Part shown: piece after piece, positions 46,622 to 57,538 of the stretch
How the letters are laid out: every line of letters begins with the position of its first letter
Numbering within the stretch: the stretch's first letter is position 1
NCBI GenBank assembly: GCA_001599755.1
Contig: BCHX01000002.1
Location: 1,860,001-1,924,000 of the forward strand
Length of the DNA: 64,000 bases
Direction: 5' to 3'
DNA from: Gliomastix tumulicola
Lineage: Eukaryota; Ascomycota; Sordariomycetes; Hypocreales; Bionectriaceae
Made by a program: the position numbers and the translations under genes
Notes under the pieces: generated by a model
Database searches by the model: none
What the model saw: only the letters and a program-made list of their open reading frames with translations
What the model was told of the DNA's origin: nothing

Positions 46622-47496
46622 TTATCGGTTGGACTTGGCCACACGCTCCAGCTCGTCCTTCTTCTTGATAGCGTATGAGTTGCTGCTTCCCTTGGCAGCG
46701 TTGATCAGCTCCTCAGCAAGGCACTCGGCGATGGACTTGACGTTGCGGAAGGAAGCCTCGCGGGCGCCGGTGGTGAGGAGGGCGATGGCCTGGTTGACGC
46801 GGCGGAGGGGGGAGACATCGACGGCTTGCCGACGGACGGTACCGGCGGAACCGATACGGGTAGAGTCTTCGCGGGGGCCGCAGTTGACGATGGCGTCAAC
46901 GGCAACCTGGATGGGGTTCTGGTCCGTCATGAGGTGGATCTGTACGCACAAGCAGACGTCTGTTAGTTATGCTCTCTCTCGCGCTCACGCAGACTGCTTG
47001 ATGTGGCCACATCGTGCTCTCTGTGCTCTCATCCTCTCGCTCGGTGGTACGTACGATCTCGAAGGCGTGGGCGACAATGCGGACAGCCATGAGCTTCTTT
47101 CCGTTGTTGCGGCCGTGCATCATGAGCGAGTTGGTGAGACGCTCAATGATAGGGCAGTTGGCCTTGCGGAATCGCTTGGTGGCATATCGACCGGCAGAGT
47201 GGGTGACATAGACGGGGTTTCGCAGGGAGATGTAGTCACTGTCCAGCAAGATCCATCAGCAAAACCGTTCCCTTCACAGACTCTTCTCCGTCTCTCGCCC
47301 AAATCTGGCGAGCAATCGGGCTCCTCGCGAGCTCGGGGGGGCAATCGAAAACGTACGTGAGCGAGATGTCGCGGACCTCGACATCGTAGTCCCACTTGTT
47401 GAACAGCTTGACGTTGCCGACCTCCTTGACAACATCCTTGGGGAGGACGTCCGAGAGAACGGAGTTCTCGACCTCGATATCGCCGCCGTCAGACAT
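46622..47496 (-). CDS. RPS5: 40S ribosomal protein uS7 (Rps5)
   Basis: Exons 47496-47357, 47238-47055 and 46939-46622 join to 213 residues. The conserved core is complete: HSAGRYATKRFRKANCPIIE, LTNSLMMHGRNNGKKLMAVR, then GPREDSTRIGSAGTVRRQAV, RREVNQ-type 'RRVNQAIALLTTGAREASFR' and a C-terminal AKSNR. uS7 organises the head of the small subunit near the mRNA exit channel. Introns are 118 and 115 nt with GTACGT donors. The eukaryote-specific acidic N-terminus (MSDGGDIEVENSV) confirms the start. The gene is divergent from eS25, sharing a 353-bp promoter interval. Confidence 0.96.
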
Positions 47497-47849
47497 GATT
47501 GCTGTGTATGTTCCGGAATTGGCGGTTCGGGGGGAATTGGGTGAGGAAAGCTGCTGTTAGTAGAGTCGTGAGGAAATCGTAGTTGGGGAATTTTTCGGTC
47601 GTGAGGTCGCGGGTGGGCTAGCCAGGCGAGGGTTTGAAAATTGGGTGGGTGCGAGCTCTGAGCCAATCAGGTGGCGCCAAAATTTCGGTACGTACCTCCA
47701 CAACTCACCACCTTAGGGCTAAGATGCCCTGGGCAAACTTCGGCTCCTCGAATGCGCAAACGCTCAAGTGGGATGCTCCCAGACTACGTCGCCCAAAACC
47801 TTCTTCGTTCCACCACACTCCACGTCGACAACCTCATACAGCAGACAAA
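47497..47849. promoter_or_regulatory. shared promoter of uS7 and eS25
   Basis: This compact interval separates two divergent ribosomal-protein genes of the same subunit. It contains a CCAAT box (47663-47667) and, about 10 bp away, GCGCCAAAA at 47674-47682, the complement of TTTTGGCGC, an E2F/MBF-like sequence. An ACGTAC palindrome-like stretch follows. The elements are seen; their use is inferred. Confidence 0.6.
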
Positions 47850-48288
47850 ATGGTTGGTCTCTCCCATCGGATGGCATCGTGTTGGATGCAGTCGCCTCGC
47901 CGGAGCGATATTTGCTAACTTGTCCGCGAACACAGGCGCCCGCAGCTGGAGCTAAGAAGCAGAAGAAGAAGTGGTCGAAGGGCAAGGTCAAGGACAAGGC
48001 CCAGCACGCCGTCGTCCTCGACAAGGCTCTCACCGAGAAGCTTAACAAGGACGTCCAGTCTTACCGCCTCGTCACTGTTGCCACCCTCGTCGACCGCATG
48101 AAGATCAACGGCTCCCTGGCTCGCCAGGCCCTCGCCGACCTCGAGGAGAAGGGTGTCATCAAGCCCGTTGTCACTCACAGCAAGATGAAGATCTACAGTA
48201 CGGCGCCCTCGCAATAATTTCCTACGACGACTATGTTCAATCAATATAACTAACACTCTGTCTAGCTCGTGCCATTGGCGACGCTTAA
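47850..48288 (+). CDS. RPS25: 40S ribosomal protein eS25
   Basis: Exons 47850-47852, 47936-48197 and 48266-48288 join to 95 residues. The first coding exon is only the ATG; an 83-nt intron (GTTGGT donor, AACACAG acceptor) follows at once. The protein reads M-APAAGAKKQKKKWSKGK, then the winged-helix core LVTVATLVDRMKINGSLARQ and ALADLEEKGVIKPVVTHSK, ending TRAIGDA from the third exon. eS25 sits in the 40S head and contacts several viral and cellular IRES elements in other species. The exon boundaries are forced by the conserved ends. It is divergent from uS7. Confidence 0.95.
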
Positions 48289-50214
48289 GTCAAACGAATT
48301 TGATGAATGGCAACTGGGATATGGCGTCGGGATGGTCTGCATGATAAAAATCGCCTCGGATGATTGGGCGACGCAGGACAAGAAAATGCCTGCTTGGGAC
48401 TTTGTTCATGCTCAATGTAGCATATTTACCGGACCTGCCTCCGCAACGGCGATGAATGAAAGATCTTCGTGAAATTCAATTAAGGGTGCCGTCTCAAGGG
48501 TCTATGAAGGTGTGATTTGTCCAAACAACCCAGTTGGGCCGTGGACGTCCTAGTGCTGGCTTGCCTCGGTGTATCAGTACGCTTGAGCCGACCTGGATAT
48601 CGCAATTCTCGTTCTGATGCAAGCCAGCTCCCAAGTGTCGCCTTCTCTGACGTACGAAGGTAAAGGTCGGACCGCTTTATGGCAGCTTGATTCTCGGTGT
48701 CACTCGGTCAATTCGAGGGTCATCAGCGTCTAAAGATAACACGCAGAACATGACTAGCATTGAGCCGCCATTTGATGCAGGCTGAGTCGTGGCTGGATAC
48801 GGTGGGAAGCATCCTTGATTCTTCTCTCCCAAGTTCGTGTAAGGCCGCCAATGCGTAGCTGTACTTGCCATAACGTCACTGTACCTCCTGAGCTTGAGGA
48901 GATAATTACTTAGTCCTTTGTCTGTCAATGCTCGACGTATGAGAGCTGCGAAGAATCACGAAACTCGTCGGGCATACTTTAAAGGAGACGCTCCGGGCAT
49001 CTTCCGACGGCAGCCACGGGTACCTCTACGAGTGCCCTACTTGAAGGAACGAAATGTCCGTCACTCTTGGTAGAGCGAGACATCCCTACCTTTATAGCTG
49101 TCGTACCGGGACTAGCATTATTGTCATCGTAATCACGTATCCTAGCCGGCCTCATCAAAGCTATGACATGTGACACGGCGTGCACGGTGAGCGAGGACTG
49201 GCCGCTGGGGGCGCACGTTATTAGTCAGGTAATACGGGTAGGAAAACTCTTCCGTGGCGAATCAGCATGCACGGCGGCAATAAGCCCGATAAGAAAAGCT
49301 TCGGGTGAAGGGCGAGGGCACTGCGCAGCGGTCGGCTCCTTTATGGCTGGAGCGTTGCCGTCGGTGGGGCCGAGCGTGGGATCCAATTCTTAAGTGCACC
49401 TCGGAGGTGGTTGGTGGTGGTGGTCAGTGGTCAGGAGGACGAACATTCTTCCTGGGCGGCCGTCGAGGGCAGGTCTTGTGAGGGAGGCAAATGGCGGTTG
49501 ATAAGCATGGATGTCTGAGGTTGGCGGCGTCTCGTGAGCGACAAAGGCAACGTGCCACCTGGCTGCTGTCTCGAGTTCTCGACGGACAATGAAGTCGGGG
49601 TGAACCGGTAATCTGAGGTACCTAGATTTTTCCAGCTTGGCACCCCCATGCCGGGCCCCTGGAAGGACCAGCAGTGGCCAACATTGGGATAGCCATGCAG
49701 GCTCAGGAGGCCGGGGCAGGCTGCGGGAAGAGGACAGCAGTTCGGGCGGTGACCACAATCAGCGAATGAGACGGGCTCCATTCGGTGTTGCTGCGGCGTT
49801 GCTGCAGCGTTGCAGTGCATAGCTGGTGCTGCCGGCCTTAGGAGTGAGGCTGCCAAACCCTTGTTGCCGTGGTAAAGCAGGCCGAGCCCGCTAAAGGGGA
49901 CTTGGGGGACCACTGAGCGAGCGCCAGGAGAGAGGGCGAAAATAAAGAATGGGTCCCTCGCGCTGCCGGGGCCCCAGCTCCCTTTCTAATTTAGCGTGCA
50001 ACGGAAAGATTCGGTGGCTACCAAATCTTGTCCCCTTCCTTTCCAGGCCGCAATTTTTTTTTTTCCCTCTCACTCGCTACCCTGGCCCGTCGCTGCAGAA
50101 CCTATTTCTCTCGACTCCTTCTCCCTCAACCAACTTTTTTCCTTCCTCTTCATCATCTCCCAAATCTCCCCTCAATCCTTTCCTCCATCCCCTTCCTAGG
50201 ATTCATCAGTCAAG
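48289..50214. other. gene-free interval, carrier promoter
   Basis: No gene is supported. Short frames on both strands at 49390-49913 overlap and show no motif. The right part becomes pyrimidine-rich (T run at 50055-50064, then CT-rich to 50200), consistent with the leader of the highly expressed ADP/ATP carrier gene. Confidence 0.5.
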
Positions 50215-51670
50215 ATGACCACTATCGACAAGACTCAGAAGGTCCTGGGCATGCCGGTAAGTCTACCTCGTTCCGAGCTCTCGTTGTTTGCCCCGAAATG
50301 CCGCGTCGGCCAGATGGGCTATGCCGGCATCCAAGATCAATTGACCGACGACACCTGGAGCGCCAATTGCATGGATACAATCAATCGCAAGCGTTTAGGG
50401 AGAGTTGGTCGCGCGATCTGGTGGATGCCAGCGCCTATCTCATCGCCGGCGCTGTTCTTGCGCGAGCAAATTTTTCGGCCGACAGGCTAGCTTGGTGTTT
50501 ACCTCAGGAGCTCTGGCTAACTTGTTTCCTCTTCTCTAGCCCTTCGTGGCCGACTTCCTGAGTATGTCTACTCTTATCGCGATGCGCTGATTCGCTTGCG
50601 GTCGACAACGTCGTCTGCATCGGTCACCTCGATACTACCCGATGATGAATATGTTCTAACCTGTTCTACAGTGGGTGGTGTCTCCGCCGCCGTCTCGAAG
50701 ACTGCTGCCGCTCCCATTGAGCGTGTCAAGCTCCTGATCCAGAACCAGGTTTGTTAGCTCGCATCTCGACGAAAAATTCGCAAATCACGCTAATCACCTT
50801 GAACAGGACGAGATGCTCAAGTCTGGTCGTCTTTCTGCTCCCTACAAGGGCATCGGTGACTGCTTTAAGCGCACCATCGCCGATGAGGGTGCTCTCTCCC
50901 TGTGGCGTGGTAACACTGCCAACGTCATCCGTTACTTCCCCACCCAGGCCCTGAACTTCGCCTTCAAGGACAAGTTCAAGAAGCTCTTCGGCTTCAAGAA
51001 GGAGCGTGATGGCTACGCCTGGTGGATGGTTGGCAACCTTGCCTCCGGTGGTGTATGTGATCTCCAGTATCCCAGCCTTCAAATGGCGCAATGAACTAAC
51101 GGTCTGCAGGCTGCTGGTGCCACCTCCATGCTTTTCGTCTACTCCCTGGACTTCGCCCGTACCCGTCTGGCCAACGACGCGAAGAACGCCAAGACTGGCG
51201 GTGACCGTCAGTTCAACGGTCTCATCGACGTCTACCGCAAGACCATCGCCTCCGATGGTATCAGCGGTCTCTACCGTGGTTTCGGTCCCTCCGTCGCCGG
51301 TATCGTTGTCTACCGTGGTCTCTACTTCGGCATGTACGACTCCATCAAGCCCCTTCTCCCCAAGAGCCTTGAGGGCAACTTCCTCGCCAACTTCGCTCTC
51401 GGCTGGGCTGTCACCACTGGTGCTGGTATCGCTGCCTACCCTCTCGACACCATCCGTCGTCGCATGATGATGACCTCTGGTGAGGCCGTCAAGTACAAGT
51501 CCTCCTTCGATGCCGCCAAGCAGATCATTGCCAAGTCTGGTGTCCGATCCCTCTTCAACGGTGCCGGTGCCAACATCCTCCGTGGTGTCGCCGGTGCTGG
51601 TGTCCTGTCGATCTACGATCAGCTCCAGCTCATCATGTTCGGCAAGAAGTTCTCTGGTGGTTCCGGTTAA
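50215..51670 (+). CDS. AAC: mitochondrial ADP/ATP carrier
   Basis: Exons 50215-50256, 50540-50561, 50672-50748, 50807-51052 and 51110-51670 join to 315 residues. The three mitochondrial-carrier repeats are visible through PIERVKLLIQ, SLDFARTRLA and PLDTIRRRMM; the last contains the RRRMMM sequence diagnostic of ADP/ATP carriers. It exchanges matrix ATP for cytosolic ADP across the inner membrane. The second coding exon is only 22 nt (PFVADFL plus one base) and is needed to keep PFVADFLMGG intact. The first intron is 283 nt, long for this window. The third position of nearly every codon is C, which suggests very high expression. Confidence 0.97.
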
Positions 51671-52260
51671 ATCTTGACCACCGACCGTGTATAAACCCTA
51701 CACCTGTGTGCATTGAAGAATGTGGAAGGGGTTTTGAAGAATAATACCAGGGGTGCGATACGGCACTCGTCGGATGATCAAAAGGGAGACGGAGAGGGGG
51801 GGAGTTGGTACAGGTTTCCCGTCATGGATACTAGTACGACTGCTCTGCGGGTTAGACTGGCATCGGCATGGCGTTCATTACATTCGGCACTGTCGTGCTT
51901 TTTCTAGGTCGCTGTAATTTATACTACGCAAGTTCCTTCAGTTGCTTCTCCTTAAGTTTTGGCCTTTTGATACCATCGTGAACGTGATTGTCGAGGAAGA
52001 AAATTTCTCGGGGAGAGGCGAACGGTTGTCATGTGACATTGTCTCCACCTTGCCATGCTTCCAACATGCGCTGGCTCAACGCGTACCTTAACTCAAAGTA
52101 CGCGCATCAGCTCGTTCTAGTAAAGAGGCAAGCCATTGCTTCACTAGCGGCTCAACTATCTCATTCCATTCCTCTTCTCCGTTGGACTGGTGAACTTTGT
52201 CCACGTATCACTCCCCACATCCTTGAATTGGACGGTGATCTATCTGGGCCAACTGCCACG
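51671..52260. promoter_or_regulatory. intergenic, CENP-X promoter
   Basis: Lies between the carrier stop and the CENP-X ATG on the same strand. The frame upstream of 52261 is open for about 90 codons but contains no ATG in frame that gives family-like sequence, so it is probably leader. Confidence 0.45.
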
Positions 52261-52823
52261 ATGCCACCCAAAAGAACAGTAGATACATCATCAAAGCGTA
52301 GCCAGTCCAAAGGCAAGGCCCCAGCTCCCCAGGACGAGGAGTCAGACAACCCCTTCGCGTCCTCCGACGAGGAGACTCGCAAGGCCCCCGCCCGCCAGAG
52401 CAAGAAGCAGCGCACCCGAGAGGATGCAGCGGGGGGCGACGACGACGACGCCGACGCCGACGAGCAGGTGGTAGCGGGCGGTGCCCGGGCGGAAGAGGAA
52501 CAGGAGGAGGAGCCGGAGAAGACGATACCTAAGGAGCTCCTCACGCGGCTGCTGCACCAGTTCTTCACCAAGGACGGGACGCGGATCTCGCGGGATGCGA
52601 ACGCGACGGTGGGCAAGTACTTTGATGTCTTTTTGCGGGAGGCCATCGCGCGGGCGGCCGTTGAGAGGCAGGGCGCGTTTCTGGAGGTATGTTCATGTTT
52701 AGGCCAGTGAAACGGATCGACTCTTTTTCGGGTTGGGACATCGGGTTGGTGGTCGCTGACGGGGAAGGGAAACAGGTCGAGGATCTCGAGAAGGTGACTC
52801 CGCAGCTGCTGCTTGATCTCTGA
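52261..52823 (+). CDS. MHF2: CENP-X/Mhf2 histone-fold protein
   Basis: Exons 52261-52686 and 52776-52823 join to 157 residues. The C-terminal 75 residues form the CENP-X histone fold: IPKELLTRLLHQFF, ISRDANATVGKYFDVFLREA, then VEDLEKVTPQLLLDL from the second exon. CENP-X pairs with CENP-S (Mhf1) at kinetochores and with FANCM/Fml1-type helicases at stalled forks. Residues 1-82 are disordered, with a basic start (KRSQSKGK), a bipartite-like Lys/Arg region (SKKQRTRED) and an Asp/Ala-rich run. Typical CENP-X proteins are about 80 residues, so this N-terminal half is an extension. The short 3' exon is needed for the conserved end. Confidence 0.92.
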
Positions 52824-54824
52824 GCAGACGGTCTAGGAACAGGCCTACTCTGCTCAGGAAGGAAACAACGGCGACGACGGCGGCGACACGCAAGAAACAG
52901 CATACGACTCGTGGCAGGCTGACAGGGTCCATGTTTACCTAGCCCTCTACCTACTTACCTAGGCGCCGTGGCCTCGGGATGACGAGTAAGTCAGCAGCTT
53001 AAGGTTATTTTTGATCGCCATTGTCAGGCGTGTGCATAAGGCGACGGGACTGACTGACAACAAAACAAAAGCGCGGCCGTCGACGCAGGCCATAAACGCC
53101 CGGACGGGGAACACACATGGCTCAGCTGCAGGGAAAAGGCCCAATCGCGGCACGCTTATTTTCTGCAGCGAATGAATCATCAAAAGGCGGTTGCTCTGGG
53201 CGGCCGCCCGTTTTGAAGGACGTAATCATATCGGATGCAGGTGTTGAAACCGGCAGCGCAGGAGGGCGGCTACAGCTCGGGGGAGGGGGGGCCATTTCGA
53301 AACGGGCTTGGATAGGCTGGCTGGCCGCGTGTTCTCTTTTCTTCTGGACGGGCGAAACAAACGGATGTGCATCATGATGGATTCTTCCTGGACTGGTCTA
53401 CCCCTACGTACTCTGTAGAAACTATTAAGTGAGGGGTGGCTGAGTGCAGGTCCAAGAGGGAATGGGGTTTCACCACGATTCATCTGATGTTAGGGGGGGG
53501 AGTAGGGAATCAATCTGCCGTTGTTTTACAGTCAGTCACCAGGGGGTTTAGGGGTCCTGTAGACGGATGGATCTGCTGTGGCGACAGTTAAGGGGAGAGA
53601 GACCCGGGGGGGGGGAAGAAGGGCAAAGACCAGACGAGATGAGATGAGATAAAGTTGCTGGATGGTAATGCGTCTCTGCGTCAATCCGATTTCACGCGCT
53701 GTGAGTGGCTCGCGCCGCCAGGAACTGGGGGATTTCTTGGGATTTTTCTGGGGGGGTTGAGAGCCTAGCAGAGGCCCTGTTTGAGGCCGTGGCCGGAAGT
53801 GCTTCATGGCCGGGCTTCTATGACAGTTCCGAGACGGCGCCGGTTTCATCCCGGGCCCCTCCACCCCTGACCGCCACCAGCAGTAGAAATTATTAGTGAG
53901 AGAGGGTGCGTGGCGGTTAGGCGCCTGGTATTATTAACTGCCGGGCAGAGGCTCTGCTGGCTGAGTGCCTGAGCGCCTATTGGGGGGCCCTGTTCTTATG
54001 TACGGTGGTTGCTGGGCGCGCGAAATGTCTCTATAGCTCACAGGTGTTAATCACTGGGCATCTCATTAGGGTTAGAGGCCTGAGCGCGCTGACAGCGACG
54101 ATGGGATGAATTGGTGAAGTGAGAGGTACGGCTTTACTGAACTCGCCCATTAAATTGAAGCAAGAGAAAAAATACATCAGAGATCAATTGGCCGTGACAA
54201 TGGATGACAGTCACGATTACGCCCACTTACACCCCAAAGACGAGGCTGCAGCTGCATCTTGGCCGTGGCGGAGGCGCTGCCTCAAACGCGTTTCAAATCC
54301 CCCTCCTAAGCCTAACCCTCCCTTCCCCCCCTTCAAGGGAAAACCACACCCCGGTCAAGGGCAGAACAGACTCCCGAAGTCGACTCAAACAATATCTGTC
54401 TGAGAAGAGATGGAAACCAGGCCCCCGTTGCTCATCGCTGGCCGACCGTCGAGGGGGCCCGAGGATAAAGGTATTCTCACTCCCCCCCATCTGCTGTGTC
54501 TCTTCTCTTCTCTTCTTTCTCGTCTCATCTCAACTGACCTCTGCACGATCCTGTCCCTCTCTCTCTCTTCCCCTTCCTCTCTTTTCTTTCTTTATTAATC
54601 TTTCGCTTCTTTTTAATCTTTACTCGAGGCTAGCCCTTGCAGGAAGAATAACCCAGCGCCAGTCGCATTTTTATACGATCCGGAAACTTGATATTCTCTT
54701 TTACCAGTCCTTTACTGTCGCTGCTTTGCCTATCTGTTCTCTGGTAGAACATCACTGTCGCTTACTTCCTCACGAAACCCCCAAAAAGAAATAAAGAAGA
54801 AAGATACCCAGACACACGATCAAG
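52824..54824. other. gene-free interval, 2.0 kb
   Basis: No gene is supported. Two G-rich runs (near 53492 and 53608) and a CT-rich leader (54530-54600) are visible. It probably holds the CENP-X 3' region and the long promoter of the cupredoxin gene. Confidence 0.5.
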
Positions 54825-55645
54825 ATGCTCTTCACTTCGATCCTCATGGCCGCCATGGTGGGCGTTTCGCAGGGTAAGACATGCCCTCCACCAATAACAA
54901 GCATCCAGCAGCTAACACTCCTCCAGCCATCGACGTTCAGGTCGTCTACGTCGGCAAGAACCCCGTCAACGAGAACGTGGGCATCAAGTACTGGCCCGAG
55001 AAGATCACGGCTGCCCCGGGCACCATGGTCCAGTTCCAGTTCTGGGCGGGCAACCACACCATCACCCAGTCCAACTTCGACAACCCGTGCACGCCCATCA
55101 CCCAGAACGCCAACGGCACCTCGGTCGCGCCCATCAAGTCCGGCTTCATGCCCGTCGAGGAGAGCGCCGACGTCGGCCAGATCCCCATCTACACCATCAT
55201 GATCAACGACACGAGCCCGCTGTGGTTCTACTGTGGCCAGGGCCCGCACTGCGCCAACGGCATGTCCATGGTCATCAACGAGAAGTAAGTCCAAAAGCAT
55301 GATCTCTCAAGGAGGGGAAAGTCGGTTGCTAACAAGGATACCAGGACGGAGAGCGGAAAGACCCTCGACGCCTACAAGAGCCTCTCTGCCAGCACCGGCG
55401 GCACTGTCCCTCCCACCGGCGGCAACAACTCTGTCCCTGACACTGGTTCCAGCCCGGGCTCCGGCTCTGATGCTCCTGCCCCTGGCTCCGGTGACGAGTC
55501 GGGCCCTGGCGGCGACGTCCCCGGCTCGATCCCCAGCAACCCGGACTCCTCCATCGGCGACGGCGAGCGTCCCCAGTCCGGCGCCGCCTTCATCAGCCTC
55601 TCCTGGGCCGCAATGCTGGGCGCTGCCGTCATGTTCGCCCTATAA
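54825..55645 (+). CDS. GPI-anchored cupredoxin-like cell-surface protein
   Basis: Exons 54825-54873, 54927-55284 and 55345-55645 join to 235 residues. After a signal peptide (MLFTSILMAAMVGVSQ) comes a plastocyanin-like domain to about residue 140 with a complete type-1 copper ligand set: His60 in GNHTI, Cys119 in FYCGQG, His124 and Met129. A Gly/Ser/Pro/Asp-rich linker follows, and the protein ends in a hydrophobic GPI-type segment (FISLSWAAMLGAAVMFAL). Such extracellular serine-rich cupredoxins occur across ascomycete cell walls; some are linked to development or infection, and their redox partners are unknown. Splice donors are GTAAGA and GTAAGT. Confidence 0.88.
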
Positions 55646-56164
55646 GCCGAGGTCCTCTGATCTCTCTGGGGCACGTTTTTCCCTTTCTTCTGTTTTCTTC
55701 TTTGTTGCTTTTTATTTCATGAGACGAAGGGTTCTGGCAGGGTTATTCCAAAACAATGTCCAGCCGAAATTTATGTAATGGCCTCTTTAGTGGTGGTTAT
55801 AAGAGAGGAATATCTCAGGCGCAGGCTGCGACTTTGTATATAACAATACCTACCGTGGAGACCTCCAGCAGGTCTTCACGAGCGGATGGGCCGATTTTTT
55901 TGGAGGCAGGATGGTACGAGATATCAAGGTTTTTCCGGCTTTTAGAGGGGAAAATTCCGCGTCTGGTGACGCGTTAGAGCATCTGGATAATGCATCTATG
56001 ACCCTACAGTTGCGCTTGGTTGTGATGATCTGTGAACTTGTTACTATGATGTGACTCCAAACAATCTCGAAGACTTGGGCCAGAGAGGATGATAACCCAC
56101 CGTAACTATCAAGATAACAAGCACCGATACCAGTACCGTCTGTCTATTCGGTCCCTCGTAGGTA
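55646..56164. other. convergent 3' intergenic region
   Basis: Lies between the stops of the cupredoxin and MAPR genes. T-rich sequence follows the cupredoxin stop. No gene is visible. Confidence 0.6.
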
Positions 56165-56986
56165 TTATTTCTTCGGAATCTTGCGCTTCGACCTGCGCTT
56201 CTCGACCGAGGCACACAGCTCCCTCGGCTCCATCTTCTCCAGCCAGCCCTCCTCCCTCTTGACCGTGCCGACCCTGTTGTACTTCCTGCTCTTGGCGAAG
56301 AAGTCGACCCAGTGCTTCAGCCCCTTCTCGACCTTGTCCCTCGCCTCGGCGAGCTCCTGCGCCTTGATGGCCGCCATCTCCTCGGCCGTCCAGTGGGCGT
56401 CGACCTCCGGGTCGTCGCGGGGCAGGAACATGAGCTCGACGCCGCGCATGTCGGGCGTGCGGTCCTCGGCGAAGCACCCCGTGACGTACGCGCGCGAGGC
56501 GTCGACGCCCGCGAACCAGTTGTACGAGCCCCCGGGGCCGTAGATGCCGCGGCCGTTGCTAACGTCGTAGACGGTCCCGTTGATGGCGAGGTAGATGGGC
56601 TTCTCCGGGTCGGAGCCGTCGTAGGCGGAGAGCTCCTCGGGTGTGAAGTACACGGGGCCTCGCTAAGTACGCAGGTCATCTCCCATCAGTACGCTGCTTC
56701 TTACTGGTAATGTGACGGGGCAGGCGTGCGTGCGACTTACAAACTGGGCTTTCCACCACTCGGCTCTCAAGTACTGAGGCGTATGCTCCTTGCCCCAGAA
56801 GAAGCTGTGTCCGCCGCTGATGACATAGCTGAGGCCGCACGACGCGAGGAGGAGGAACGTCAGCACGCGGAGGGTGTCAAGCCAGACGACGGGCTTGTCA
56901 TCGTCGCCGTCACGGGATTCGCTGGTGGAGGGGGCGCTGTCGTTGGCCTTGGCTGGTCTGCGCTGGCGCAGCTCCGAGTCTGCCAT
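56165..56986 (-). CDS. membrane-associated progesterone-receptor-like (MAPR/Dap1-type) haem protein
   Basis: Exons 56986-56741 and 56662-56165 join to 247 residues. One membrane segment lies at about residues 35-58, followed by a cytochrome-b5-like MAPR domain: YFTPEELSAYDG, PIYLAINGTVYDVSNG, YGPGGSYNWFAG and DASRAYVTGCF. The tyrosines that bind haem in MAPR proteins are present in YDG, YDV and YGPGG. A charged, helical C-terminal extension ends KRKIPKK, an ER-like dilysine-type end. Dap1/PGRMC proteins bind haem and support cytochrome P450 sterol demethylation in the ER. The extension and membrane anchor are longer than in yeast Dap1, so this is probably a different MAPR subfamily. Confidence 0.85.
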
Positions 56987-57538
56987 CGTGGTGATGAGAG
57001 AGAGTAGTGACAAGAACGACTCTGCAATCAGCCTTGCTTCTTCTTCTTCTAAAAGCGTAGTTGAAAAGAAAATCGTGGAGTTGACCAACTGCAAGGTGGC
57101 AATTAGATATCAAGCACGCCCAGAACCGGATGACGACCATCCGTTACGCGAAGCTAGACCCTTTTGATCGAAAACCCAATTGCAGGGCAAGTGGGGGAGA
57201 GAAGGGGGACCGGTTCCCCATAAAACATGCACTCGGCTTAAAGACGTGAAATGGCCTGTAACGGTCGCGTCGCCAGGGCAACACATCCCTCCCCACCTTT
57301 TCTCAACTCCAATCGCACGATAAACAGCCACCGACGTCCCCATCAACACCGATTCTCCCCTTCCCACGATAAGTTCAACGACGCCGAATAAAAAAAAAGT
57401 CACACGTGCTGGCTGACACATTTGACGCCACATACCGAATTCCAGCTTTGCCCAATTACCCTCTGCTCCCTCTCGAGCAGAAAGACAGCCTACTATTTTG
57501 AACACCACCCGCACAGCACAGCACAGCAACCACACCCA
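56987..57538. promoter_or_regulatory. divergent promoter, MAPR and coiled-coil genes
   Basis: About 550 bp lie between divergent starts. The MAPR frame extends upstream as an open frame but with no better ATG. No other gene is visible. Confidence 0.5.

Noticed and set aside
48289..50214. Possible gene on the minus strand at 49431-49913
   Set aside because: The frame is Cys/Pro/His-rich, has no domain, and overlaps equally long frames on the other strand.
54066..54075. TTAGGGTTAG, resembling the fungal telomere repeat
   Set aside because: Fewer than two repeat units in an interior, gene-containing region; expected by chance and not evidence of a chromosome end.
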